A DNA stretch of 11,839 bases from an uncultured Ruminococcus sp. Its GTDB lineage: Bacteria; Bacillota; Clostridia; Oscillospirales; Acutalibacteraceae. This document shows positions 1-7,900 of the stretch, in pieces; position 1 is the first letter of the stretch; the number at the start of each line of letters is the position of its first letter. The position numbers were made by a program, and so were the translations under genes. A model generated the notes under the pieces. It did not search any database. It had not been told where the DNA came from and saw nothing but the letters and a program-made list of their open reading frames with translations. The stretch is taken from positions 1-11,839 of the forward strand of contig CACYDO010000222.1 in assembly GCA_902773165.1 (NCBI GenBank), given 5' to 3'.

Positions 1-41
1 AATAAATTATTATCATATATGAAACATGTAAACAATATTAT

Positions 42-49
42 AAAAGGGG
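42..49 (+). promoter_or_regulatory. Shine-Dalgarno supporting the TTG start at 57
   Basis: AAAAGGGG ends 7 nt before TTG at 57. It fixes a non-ATG start for the first M16 gene. A TATTAT at 36-41 overlaps this region too closely to serve as its promoter; the real promoter is probably left of the window or in the first 30 nt. Confidence 0.6.
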
Positions 50-56
50 TGTCTTT

Positions 57-1337
57 TTGGAAAGATTTCAAAGAACAGAAATAGCAAGCGGCGTTTACTT
101 TAACACTATATTTGACGACCGCTTCAAAACAAGCCGTATTCTTGTTTCAATGCTGACAGATATCGACAAGGACAAATGCGCGTCTTATACCGCTGTAGCC
201 GGTCTGCTTGTTCATTCTTGCAGAGAGTATCCTTCATTTTTGCAGCTCAGCCGCAAGCTTGATTCTCTGTACGGAACGACGCTTTCCGGTTCAAGCGGAA
301 AAAGAGGAGATCTGCAGATGGTCAATATCTCCGCTGTGGGTATCAGCGATGATTATTCTCTTGACGGAGAATCGGTTTATGAGGAGATGGCGCGGCTGCT
401 TTGCGGCGCAGTTTTTGAGCCGAATGTAATTGACGGAGCTTTTGCAGAGGAGGATTTCAGGCAGGAGCAGCGTCAGCTTATCGACGCGATAGACGCGCAG
501 TTCAACGACAAGCGTATGTACGCAAAAAAGCAGTTTTTAGGCGTGATGTGCGCCGATGAAAAATACGGTGTGGATCTTTGCGGAACGAAGGAGCAGGTAA
601 ATGCGCTCACAGCTAAGGACGTTTACAACGCTTATCTGGAGCTTATTACAACAGCTCGCGTTGAGATAGTTTGCCTTTGCGCAAATAATACAGATAATGT
701 TCGGGGGATATTTGCAGAGCGTTTTGCGTCCGTTAAGCGTGAGCCGAAATTCAGTGATTCGGTTGTCGTTCCCAGAGCGGAAAAAGTAAAGGAAAAAACA
801 GAGTGTATCGACGTTGTTCAGTCGAAGCTCATTCTCGGATTCAGAACAGAATGCGCGAATCCCGACGAAAGAGTAGAAGCGGTAAAGCTTATGTCCGCTG
901 TACTCGGAGGAACGGCTCATTCAAAGCTGTTCAACAACGTCCGCGAAAAGCTCAGCCTTTGCTATTACTGCGTTTCCTCGTATGACCCGGTAAAGGGTAT
1001 AATGACGATAGAAAGCGGTGTTCAGAAGGAGAATATCGAAAAGACGAAGCAGGCTGTTCTTGCCGAGTTAGAAGAGATGAAAAAAGGCAATATCACCGAC
1101 GAGGAGCTTGAAAGTGCAAAGCTGAGCATGTCGAATTCGTATCTGACCTCGGTCGATTCGTCGGCAGGTACGCAGGGCTGGTATCTTGCTCAGGTGCTCA
1201 GAGGTACGGAACGCACTCCGCAGCAGCAGGCTGAGATAATAGGCGCGATAACAAAGGAAGAAGTCGCGGCTGCTGCCAACCGTCTTACGCTCGACACAGT
1301 GTACGTGCTGACGGGAAATGATGAGGAGGGCGAATAA
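57..1337 (+). CDS. ymfF: M16-family peptidase-like protein, YmfF type (likely non-catalytic subunit)
   Basis: A 426-residue protein with the two-lobed M16 (insulinase/mitochondrial processing peptidase) layout. The first half resembles a processing-peptidase N-domain (VAGLLVHSCREYPS followed by LSRKLDSLYGTTLSG). The second half is a C-domain containing TAHSKLFNNVREKLSLCYY, the usual place of the substrate-contact segment. The zinc-binding HxxEH motif is absent: only HSCREYP stands in that position. The protein is therefore probably a structural, non-catalytic partner. In Bacillus the YmfF/YmfH pair is encoded near ymfI and is annotated as associated with EF-P 5-aminopentanol modification; its exact role is not settled. 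The start is TTG, chosen because AAAAGGGG (42-49) lies 7 nt upstream and no better ATG follows. The next gene begins 1 nt after the stop, so the two are surely co-translated. Length is normal for the family. Family assignment is confident; the pathway role rests on family knowledge. Confidence 0.85.
   Translation: MERFQRTEIASGVYFNTIFDDRFKTSRILVSMLTDIDKDKCASYTAVAGLLVHSCREYPSFLQLSRKLDSLYGTTLSGSSGKRGDLQMVNISAVGISDDYSLDGESVYEEMARLLCGAVFEPNVIDGAFAEEDFRQEQRQLIDAIDAQFNDKRMYAKKQFLGVMCADEKYGVDLCGTKEQVNALTAKDVYNAYLELITTARVEIVCLCANNTDNVRGIFAERFASVKREPKFSDSVVVPRAEKVKEKTECIDVVQSKLILGFRTECANPDERVEAVKLMSAVLGGTAHSKLFNNVREKLSLCYYCVSSYDPVKGIMTIESGVQKENIEKTKQAVLAELEEMKKGNITDEELESAKLSMSNSYLTSVDSSAGTQGWYLAQVLRGTERTPQQQAEIIGAITKEEVAAAANRLTLDTVYVLTGNDEEGE
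1323..1330 (+). promoter_or_regulatory. Shine-Dalgarno deciding the start at 1339
   Basis: GAGGAGGG lies inside the last codons of the upstream gene, 8 nt before ATG 1339. This placement favours 1339 over the upstream in-frame ATG codons at 1318 and 1321 and implies translational coupling of the two M16 genes. Confidence 0.75.
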
Positions 1338-1338
1338 G

Positions 1339-2610
1339 ATGGATATCAAAACGGTAGAAAGCAAGCTTGTAAAGGATAAATACTACGTTATCGACCACAG
1401 CTCAGGTCTTAAAATATTCGTTTACCCCAAGGAGGGTTATAAATCGACCTACGCTATTATCGGCACAAAATACGGCTCGGTCAATACGCGCTTTAAGGTA
1501 GACGGCGGAGAGGAGATCGCCGTTCCTGACGGAATAGCCCACTATCTCGAGCATAAGCTTTTTGAAAGCGAGGACGGAGACGCGTTTGCGCGATATGCAA
1601 AAACGGGCGCGAACGCCAATGCATATACCTCGTTTGAGAAAACGTGCTATCTTTTTTCGTGTACGGAAAAATTTGAAGAATCTCTGGAAATTCTTCTCGA
1701 TTTCGTTCAGTCGCCGTACTTTACCGCTGAAACTGTTGCAAAGGAACAGGGGATTATCGGTCAGGAGATCAAAATGTACGACGATTCTCCGAGCTGGCGC
1801 GTTATGTTCAATACGCTTGTCGGAATGTATCAAAAGCACCCGGTAAGGATAGATATCGCCGGAACGGTGGAATCTATTGCCGAAATTACAGCCGAGAAGC
1901 TTTACGACTGCTATAACAGCTATTATAATCTTCATAATATGGCGCTTTGCGTTGCAGGAAATACGACTGTCGAGCAGGTCTTGAAGATCGCTGATAAAAT
2001 GCTTAAACCAAGCGAAAAGCACACGGTCGAGAATATCTTTGAGGACGAACCGTATGAAGTCGGTCAGAAATGCGTTGAACAGAAGTTCCCCGTAACGATA
2101 CCGATGTTCAACCTTGGATTTAAGGAGAAGATCGGCGGCGAGCCTATAGATTCAGCATGCACGGCATATACCGATATTCTGCTTTATGCACTTGCTTCGC
2201 AGTCTAGCCCGCTTTACAACAAGCTTCTTGATGAGAAGCTGATAAACGATTCCTTCGATTTTGAGCGTATGGAAGGTCCCGGATATGCGGCTATCCTCTT
2301 CGGTGGAGAATCGCGCGACCCGAAAAAGGCGGCTGAGATCATTAAGGAATATATCTCAAAGGCAAAGTCCGAGGGAATTCCGAAGGAGGAATTTGAGCGC
2401 GCAAAGAGAGCTGTTTACGGAAATATTATTTCAGATTTCAACTCTAACGAAAATATTGCAAATGTGATGATAGATATGGAGTTTGAGGGCAGAGAAATAT
2501 TTGAGTATGTCAACGCGGCGGCAGACGCGTCGCTTGACGATATCAACGAAAGACTGTCACAGATTCTTGATGTCGATAACTGTACTCTTTCTGTCGTTTC
2601 GGGAGAATGA
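1339..2610 (+). CDS. ymfH: M16-family zinc metallopeptidase, YmfH type (catalytic-type subunit)
   Basis: A 423-residue M16 peptidase. The inverted zinc motif HxxEH is intact: H68-Y-L-E71-H72. A downstream glutamate in EQGIIGQEIKMYDD (E143, with E136 nearby) fits the third zinc ligand. The C-terminal lobe includes SPLYNKLLDEKLINDSF, the usual substrate-binding segment. Together with the preceding HxxEH-less partner it looks like a heterodimer of one active and one inactive M16 subunit, as in mitochondrial processing peptidase and the Bacillus YmfF/YmfH pair. Start: the frame is open from ATG 1318, but that ATG lies inside the previous gene. ATG 1339 has GAGGAGGG at 1323-1330, 8 nt upstream, and gives the usual N-terminus. 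No ymfI-like reductase follows; a strong terminator does. Zinc peptidase fold is confident; physiological substrate is unknown from sequence. Confidence 0.88.
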   Translation: MDIKTVESKLVKDKYYVIDHSSGLKIFVYPKEGYKSTYAIIGTKYGSVNTRFKVDGGEEIAVPDGIAHYLEHKLFESEDGDAFARYAKTGANANAYTSFEKTCYLFSCTEKFEESLEILLDFVQSPYFTAETVAKEQGIIGQEIKMYDDSPSWRVMFNTLVGMYQKHPVRIDIAGTVESIAEITAEKLYDCYNSYYNLHNMALCVAGNTTVEQVLKIADKMLKPSEKHTVENIFEDEPYEVGQKCVEQKFPVTIPMFNLGFKEKIGGEPIDSACTAYTDILLYALASQSSPLYNKLLDEKLINDSFDFERMEGPGYAAILFGGESRDPKKAAEIIKEYISKAKSEGIPKEEFERAKRAVYGNIISDFNSNENIANVMIDMEFEGREIFEYVNAAADASLDDINERLSQILDVDNCTLSVVSGE

Positions 2611-2619
2611 TATGCAGTT

Positions 2620-2650
2620 CCGCTCCGCTTTAGCGGAGCGGTTTGCTTTT
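2620..2650 (+). terminator. Intrinsic terminator of the M16 pair
   Basis: A perfect 10-bp inverted repeat, CCGCTCCGCT (2620-2629) and AGCGGAGCGG (2632-2641), is followed by TTTGCTTTT. It begins 9 nt after the stop of the ymfH-like gene. In practice the loop would open to TTTA or CTTTAG. Confidence 0.85.
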
Positions 2651-2884
2651 CTTGAGTAATAACAGAAATATCAATGTGATTTTATTAACGGGTTGCACAC
2701 ACGTACAGACTGCTTGATTCAAATAATGTGATGACAGTGTGAAGGACGAAAAAACAGTCAATTTTGCCAATTTTACATTAATTGTGTACCAAAAAAGGCA
2801 GGTTAGTCTTTGTTTATGAACAAATTGCACTAAATTTTAATGAACAATTTGGTAACGAAAAGAAAAGTTTGTACTCGTAATATA
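2651..2884. other. Intergenic region without a recognisable gene
   Basis: AT-rich sequence between the M16 terminator and the promoter at 2885. Short open frames here on either strand lack Shine-Dalgarno sites and family-like composition. The only structure I see is ATGAACAAATTG (2816-2827) and ATGAACAATTTG (2840-2851), an imperfect direct repeat with a 24-nt period. Its CAAATTG/CAATTTG cores are also inverted repeats. It lies 34 nt upstream of the -35 box at 2885 and could be an operator, but this is speculation. Confidence 0.4.
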
Positions 2885-2913
2885 TTGAATTTTCCATATA
2901 AATATGATACAAT
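2885..2913 (+). promoter_or_regulatory. SigA-type extended -10 promoter for the GTPase operon
   Basis: TTGAAT (2885-2890), a 17-nt spacer, then TACAAT (2908-2913), with TGA immediately before the -10 giving an extended -10 (TGn). Expected transcription start is about 2918-2921. It is the best promoter match between the upstream terminator and the GTPase gene, so the operon mRNA would carry a leader of roughly 280 nt. Confidence 0.7.
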
Positions 2914-2919
2914 AATTAG

Positions 2920-3026
2920 TGAATTTCGGAGTTTTTTTACGAAGTCGGCTGTGCTTTCTGTACGATTTGTTGATTACAGCACACAGCAGGCAAAGAGAAT
3001 AAATGCAGTTTGCCGCCGGCTTTTTT
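2920..3026 (+). ncRNA. Candidate structured leader RNA or small RNA ending in a T6 tract
   Basis: Starting right after the promoter, about 107 nt can fold compactly. One model is a three-way junction. P1 pairs AAGTCGGC (2942-2949) with GCCGGCTT (3015-3022, one G-U pair). P2 pairs TGTGCT (2950-2955) with AGCACA (2978-2983). P3 pairs GGCAAA (2989-2994, read from G2989) with TTTGCC (3009-3014). The P1 3' strand runs directly into T6 (3021-3026), as at an intrinsic terminator. A competing fold pairs GCTGTG (2948-2953) with CACAGC (2982-2987) plus CTGTA (2958-2962) with TACAG (2975-2979). That fold uses up part of P1, so a switch between terminator and antiterminator is conceivable. It matches no riboswitch class I can recognise. 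All of this is hand-folded from the sequence; no covariation has been tested. Confidence 0.35.
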
Positions 3027-3029
3027 ATG

Positions 3030-3084
3030 TTATTATCCGCATATTACCGAAAAGAAGAGAAAAGAAAACGAGTGCGGATAATAA
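3030..3084 (+). repeat. 12-bp perfect inverted repeat in the GTPase leader
   Basis: TTATTATCCGCA (3030-3041) and TGCGGATAATAA (3073-3084) are perfect reverse complements separated by 31 nt. The loop is strongly purine-rich (AAAAGAAGAGAAAAG type). It begins 3 nt after the T6 tract of the candidate leader RNA. It could form an mRNA hairpin that exposes a purine-rich loop, or be a DNA operator. No T-tract follows, so it is not a terminator. Confidence 0.55.
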
Positions 3085-3101
3085 ACGGAAAGCTTCGTTA
3101 C

Positions 3102-3117
3102 CGCGGTTACTGCCGCG
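3102..3117 (+). repeat. Small GC-rich hairpin in the GTPase leader
   Basis: CGCGGT (3102-3107) pairs with GCCGCG (3112-3117), with a TACT loop and one T-G pair. The overlapping ACCGCG (3100-3105) can instead pair with CGCGGT in the stretch just before the gene (about 3160-3166). Two mutually exclusive folds upstream of the ribosome-binding site are therefore possible. Confidence 0.35.
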
Positions 3118-3201
3118 ATCTCAATTAAAACTATAAATCGCAGCCGTCGAAGCCGTAACGCGGTTTCCTACGTCCGGCGAGTGAAAGGATGATTTTTTCA
3201 G

Positions 3202-4923
3202 ATGAGCTATTACAAGATAAAGTGTGTGTACTGCCTTGAGGATGTACCATCGTATTCGGCGCTTTACAGACTCAACGTAAACGACCTCGAATTCGGTTAC
3301 ACCGAACGTGACAGCGATAACTATTCTGTCGAAGATGACCTCGACGACAGCTTCTTCGGCAATGCTATGACCGGAATGGGCGGCGGCAACGATATGTTCA
3401 ACTCGGGCAGCAGCGCAGGAGGAGATTCGCAGTACGTAACGGGCGCAGATCTGCAGAAGCATGCAGAGGCAGTAAAGGTTATCAACGCAAAGGGTCTTAA
3501 ACTGCCGCGCTACATAAAAAGCGAAGACTGCATCGAAAAGGGTGCTCTCGTTCAGGGCTATGAAGTAAAGGGCCTTAAGATCGGCAGCAAGCTTTACGAC
3601 GGTAAGCTGACGAGAAAATACTGCCCTCACTGCAAAAAGCGTCTTCTTGCCGAGGCAGGCTCTATTCCGATCTTTACGATCGCAATGCTCGGAAATTCCA
3701 CAGCCGGAAAAACCGTATTCCTGACAATGCAGGCTTACGAGTATATTCACGGTAATTACGATACAAGCGTTCACAAGGGAAGAATCATTGTTAACTGGGT
3801 AGATTCTCACCTCGATGCAAACGAAACAGACGTTATCTATCAGAAGGCGGCTGCATTCGCAGAAACGGGCGAGTTTCCGTCAACAACACAGGTAATTCCT
3901 CCGCCGCACTGCTTAAAGGTAAGCTACCGTCCTATCACAGACGGTCAGATCGGCGATGAAAACATAACCACCTGCATACTCTGCTTCAGAGACGCTATCG
4001 GCGAGTTGTTCACACAGACCGGTGAGCAGACTCAGAGTGAGAACTACCAGAGAACAGTTCAGATCTGCCAGAGAGTAGACGGACTTCTCGTTCTCAACGA
4101 TCCTTTTGCACTTACATTTACAAGACAGCAGCTTCCTGAGGTTATCGGTTCTTCTAAGGACCTTACTCATCAGGTAGCAATGTCCGGTACAGTTCAGAAG
4201 ATCTTCTCTATTCTTGCAGAAAATGCAGCAGTAAAGAAGCCTACCGTTTGCCTTATGACAAAGTCCGATGAGCTTCTGTACTATCGTGAGAAGCTCAACA
4301 TAAACCCGAACAGCCCTGTTATCAATGAGAAGATCAACTCGAAGTATTTTGCTATTCCCGGCAGAAACTGGGCTAAGGAGATCTACAGACCGATCACCAT
4401 GAGCACGAAGGGTACGCTCAAAAAGCTCGATCAGGGCGGTAACTGGATGGATACTATCGACCAGTTCTTTACGAACGCAGCTCATATTCCTGTTTCCTCG
4501 ATCGGCTCTGACGTTAAGATCCTCGACCTTATTGTAAATGATGGCAGCGGCGAGCGCAAGATCAAGAGAATCGTTACTCTTGACCAGTGGAAGGAGTATA
4601 ACGCACTTCCCGAGGGCAGCAAGGCTCGTCTTGATCTTGCAAAGAAGATCTGTGCTTCGCCCGTACCGGCTGCTGATGTTCATCCGAGATTCCTGGAGCT
4701 TCCGATACTTACATTCCTTATGAAGTTCGATATGCTCCCGGCAATGGATAACGAAACCTACAATGTTCAGCCCGATGCGAACTTCGATATCTGGCTGCGC
4801 AACTGCGCTATGGAATTCAACGAGAAGGAAGGCGCAATGAGTCAGGAAGCTCCCGAATATGTGGAGAAGGTTAAGAAATCAAACGTATTTTCAAGATTGT
4901 TTGGTGGTGGCAATAAGAAATGA
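3202..4923 (+). CDS. Zinc-ribbon P-loop GTPase, TRAFAC/double-GTPase (DO-GTPase) type
   Basis: A 573-residue predicted GTPase. Its G motifs are clear: P-loop GNSTAGKT (164-171), a switch-II-like DAIG (264-267) after a hydrophobic strand, and TKSD (353-356) as the base-recognition motif. PVSSIG further on may be the G5 loop. In front lies a zinc ribbon whose two knuckles are far apart: C8-x-x-C11 at the N-terminus and C141-P-H-C144 just before the P-loop. Between them is a Gly/Ser/Asp-rich, probably disordered segment. The extreme C-terminus is SNVFSRLFGGGNKK, a short amphipathic basic tail. AAAGGA (3184-3189) is 12 nt upstream of ATG, a rather long spacing. The stop overlaps the next start (ATGA). 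With the GAP1-like partner this matches the DO-GTPase/GAP1 core of predicted bacterial conflict systems. GTPase activity is well supported; the subtype and the biological role are inferences. Confidence 0.78.
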   Translation: MSYYKIKCVYCLEDVPSYSALYRLNVNDLEFGYTERDSDNYSVEDDLDDSFFGNAMTGMGGGNDMFNSGSSAGGDSQYVTGADLQKHAEAVKVINAKGLKLPRYIKSEDCIEKGALVQGYEVKGLKIGSKLYDGKLTRKYCPHCKKRLLAEAGSIPIFTIAMLGNSTAGKTVFLTMQAYEYIHGNYDTSVHKGRIIVNWVDSHLDANETDVIYQKAAAFAETGEFPSTTQVIPPPHCLKVSYRPITDGQIGDENITTCILCFRDAIGELFTQTGEQTQSENYQRTVQICQRVDGLLVLNDPFALTFTRQQLPEVIGSSKDLTHQVAMSGTVQKIFSILAENAAVKKPTVCLMTKSDELLYYREKLNINPNSPVINEKINSKYFAIPGRNWAKEIYRPITMSTKGTLKKLDQGGNWMDTIDQFFTNAAHIPVSSIGSDVKILDLIVNDGSGERKIKRIVTLDQWKEYNALPEGSKARLDLAKKICASPVPAADVHPRFLELPILTFLMKFDMLPAMDNETYNVQPDANFDIWLRNCAMEFNEKEGAMSQEAPEYVEKVKKSNVFSRLFGGGNKK

Positions 4924-7900
4924 TAGGACAACATTTGATCCTGCGCTGTGCCAAAGGTGTGTATGACCATGCCGCTGTTGCCGGACTTAAAACGGCTGCT
5001 GTTTCGTCAAGTATCAGCAGCCTGCAGGGACCGCGTCAGCAGGAGCTTAATAAGGTCATTTCCGAGCACGCTCAGTTCCCCGATACGCATGTAAGAAGCG
5101 GAAGCGGCGAGAACAGAGGCGTTTTGCGCTTGTTTGAATACAGAGGAGTCCTAATGGCGCTGAGAACATTCCGTGTACACGATCTGTGCGATACGGGCGG
5201 CAGCGTTTCTTTCACACATACCTATATGATCGCAGATGACAACACGGGCGCAGACAGACAGTATCTGCTTAAGCACCCCGAAAGCTTCTGCGCTCTTGAA
5301 TGCTTTGACAATTATAAGACCGTTGCCGCAAGAACGGAAGGCGGTCTTAACAGCGGCAATCCTGTTCCGGTAAACGAAAAATTGAAAATGCCGGATAAGG
5401 ATCTGCCTAAATTTGACGGCAAGATCTTCGAGGAATGCGGTCTTAGTGAGGATACCTTCGCGCAGCTTATCTCTGCTGTGTGTCAGCATGTTTCCTCTAA
5501 GGGCTGGATCGCCCTTATTACCCCGAATATTACCGAAAAATCGTGGGACGAACATGGCGGAAGCCTGGAAGGCGAAAAGCTTATCGCAGGAATTATTGCA
5601 CTCCTGCCGGATTGTATAACTCGTTTCTTCAGCGCCGTTTCCTACTGGAATGATAACCCTGCCGACGACTGTTTGAAGGACTATCATTTGCGTGTGTTGT
5701 CAGGCAAGTATGACGAAAATCTTGTAGATAACGAGATATCCTTGTTCAATCTTCGTGATAACAAGATAAATACTGAGGTTCAGCCCGGTTCCTTTGGACG
5801 TTACCTTTGGAAAATAAAGGACAGCGCCGAGGAAATCGAGAAATTCCATAACTTCATAACAGGCGCTTTCGGCAAGAATGTAGATAAGATCGCAAAGATG
5901 CCTGCAATTATGGACGCGCTGACCGATCTTTATCTGTTTATGAATAAGGAAAAGATCGACGAGCAGGCAGCGCTCAGTTCGTTTCTGCTTTCGATCGGTA
6001 CATCGCTTCCTATTTTCCCGAATATATATAAAGGCGTTGCCATGCTTATCCGCTCCGTCAAGGAAGGCGGCGAGCTTTGCTCCGATAAGCTGGAAAGCGT
6101 TATTATGCAGCTGCTAAAAAATCCCGATACAAAGAAGCTTAACAGCTGCTACGAAAATCTTATAAGCATTCTGATGCACAGCGTTAACAGCGGTACGGCA
6201 AAGGATAAAACTATTGCTATGATCGGCGAACAGCTTAACAGCCGCGATGTTGATGAGTACAGAGTTCAGTTTGGCAAGCTGCTGGAGGATATTAAAAATG
6301 CTCCCGACGCGAAGCCTTCTTACTCTATGCTCAGCTTGCTGCTTGACGCTGAGGATATCCCGATGCTGCATTCGCAGAGTGAGGATATTGCCGCAGTCAT
6401 CACGAAATGCTACAGAAATGCGCTTGCTCAGAAGGATTTCGAGCTTTGCGCAAGAATGACTGCTAAGCAGCTTCGCAAGGAAGCTCCGCCCGATAACGTT
6501 GCCGATATCTGCAAGCGTATTGTAGAGCTTACAGACTACGTAACACCGAAGACTGCCGAGGAGCTTGTTCAGGCTATCGGTAATCAGATGGATCGCTTCG
6601 AGGAATACGATGACGCTATACTCAGCATGGGTAAGGCGATTTTCGGATTGGAAACAGAATGCGACGTTGCTGCATACCCGGATTTCTTCCCGTTGTTTAT
6701 GAAGCTCCTCCGTCATGGTATTATTGCCGACAGAGAATATATAGACAACGTATGGTTTAATCAGTACGTTTGGGTCATTCAGAATACGAACGAGGAGATA
6801 TTCCTTCTTCCTGAACCGTATATGGGTGACAGCAAGCTTGAAGCTTACTCAGAGGCGCTTTACCTTGTAGAGCTCGCTCGTTTGCAGTCAAACGTAGGCT
6901 ATAAGTCCGGCTGGGAGGTAATCGACAATATCGTTGTAGATATGATCGCAAACGATCCGGTCAAGGCTTATACATATATCCAGGAGATCCTCGACAAAAA
7001 CGATGAGGAGCGCAGAATGGAGCTTCTCGGAGAGATTATCGGTACTCCGAAAATGTACGGCTTGTACTTGGCGCTTTTCGATAAGGATCCGGCAAAGAGC
7101 AGGGGCGACTATCTGCTTAATTACATCATGCAGGATATGAATGCGTTTGATATGCTCATTTATGAAGCAGAAACAGACGGATTTGTGAGAAAGCTTCCCG
7201 ATGCGTATATGTATGTATGGACCAGTGTTTATGCGGCGTTTGCTAGTCAGATGCTAGAAAACTGCTGGATCGGCATTCTCGATACAGAGAGCAAGATCAT
7301 CGAAAAACCGTACTGTGATGAAATTATGTCACAGTTTGCCGAGTATTTCCGCTTGGTTTTTGATGACATAACACGAGTTCCCGAGATCAAGGAGGAGTAT
7401 ATTGCCCTCCTTTACAGAGGTATCGTTGACTACGGCTGGGATAAGGCGCTTGGACTCAATGATCAGCAGAGCGATATTGTCGAGATGTGTTACATGATCG
7501 ACAACGGCGACGGTGATCCATGCTTTGACTATTTCCTCGACAGAATATCACAGATCGTTCATTCCGGCGGTTTCGTTCAAGGTACAGCGGAAAATCTTCT
7601 GTACTGCGCAAAGCGTATGAATCGCTATCTGAATAACAACCGCCGAAAGATAATGGAGGATCATTCAACCATAAGCAAGGATAAGATCACTCTCCTTTCG
7701 CTTTCGAGGATGTACTCTCAGAAGCACGATGAATCGTCAAGCTTGTTCTATCTTAAAGGAATTTGCGAGGGCGACGATCACTGGCTGGCTTCTCTGTACG
7801 TGCTGTATGCTTTGAAATACATGTATGTATTAGAGAAGGAAGAATCACGTATTATCAATGACTTTATCGACAGATTGAGAGCGATAGTTCTCAAATCCTC

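Noticed and set aside
1318..1338. Upstream ATG codons as the start of the ymfH-like gene
   Set aside because: They lie within the preceding gene and overlap the Shine-Dalgarno that serves ATG 1339; the added residues MMRRANK are not typical.
1402..2022. 206-codon open frame on the minus strand inside the ymfH-like gene
   Set aside because: It is antisense to a well-supported M16 peptidase, has Cys/Arg/Phe-rich unnatural composition and no Shine-Dalgarno. The same reasoning removes the long antisense frames at 3121-3810, 3913-4683, 5151-5687 and 6114-6716.
2920..3026. Leader RNA as a known riboswitch (ZTP, THF, others) or 6S RNA
   Set aside because: Conserved core sequences of these classes are not visible by eye, and the length is too short for 6S RNA. 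It is kept only as an unclassified structured candidate.
2840..3136. 98-codon plus-strand frame in the GTPase leader region
   Set aside because: It starts upstream of the predicted promoter, has no Shine-Dalgarno, is very basic without a family look, and runs through the inverted repeats that better explain the region.
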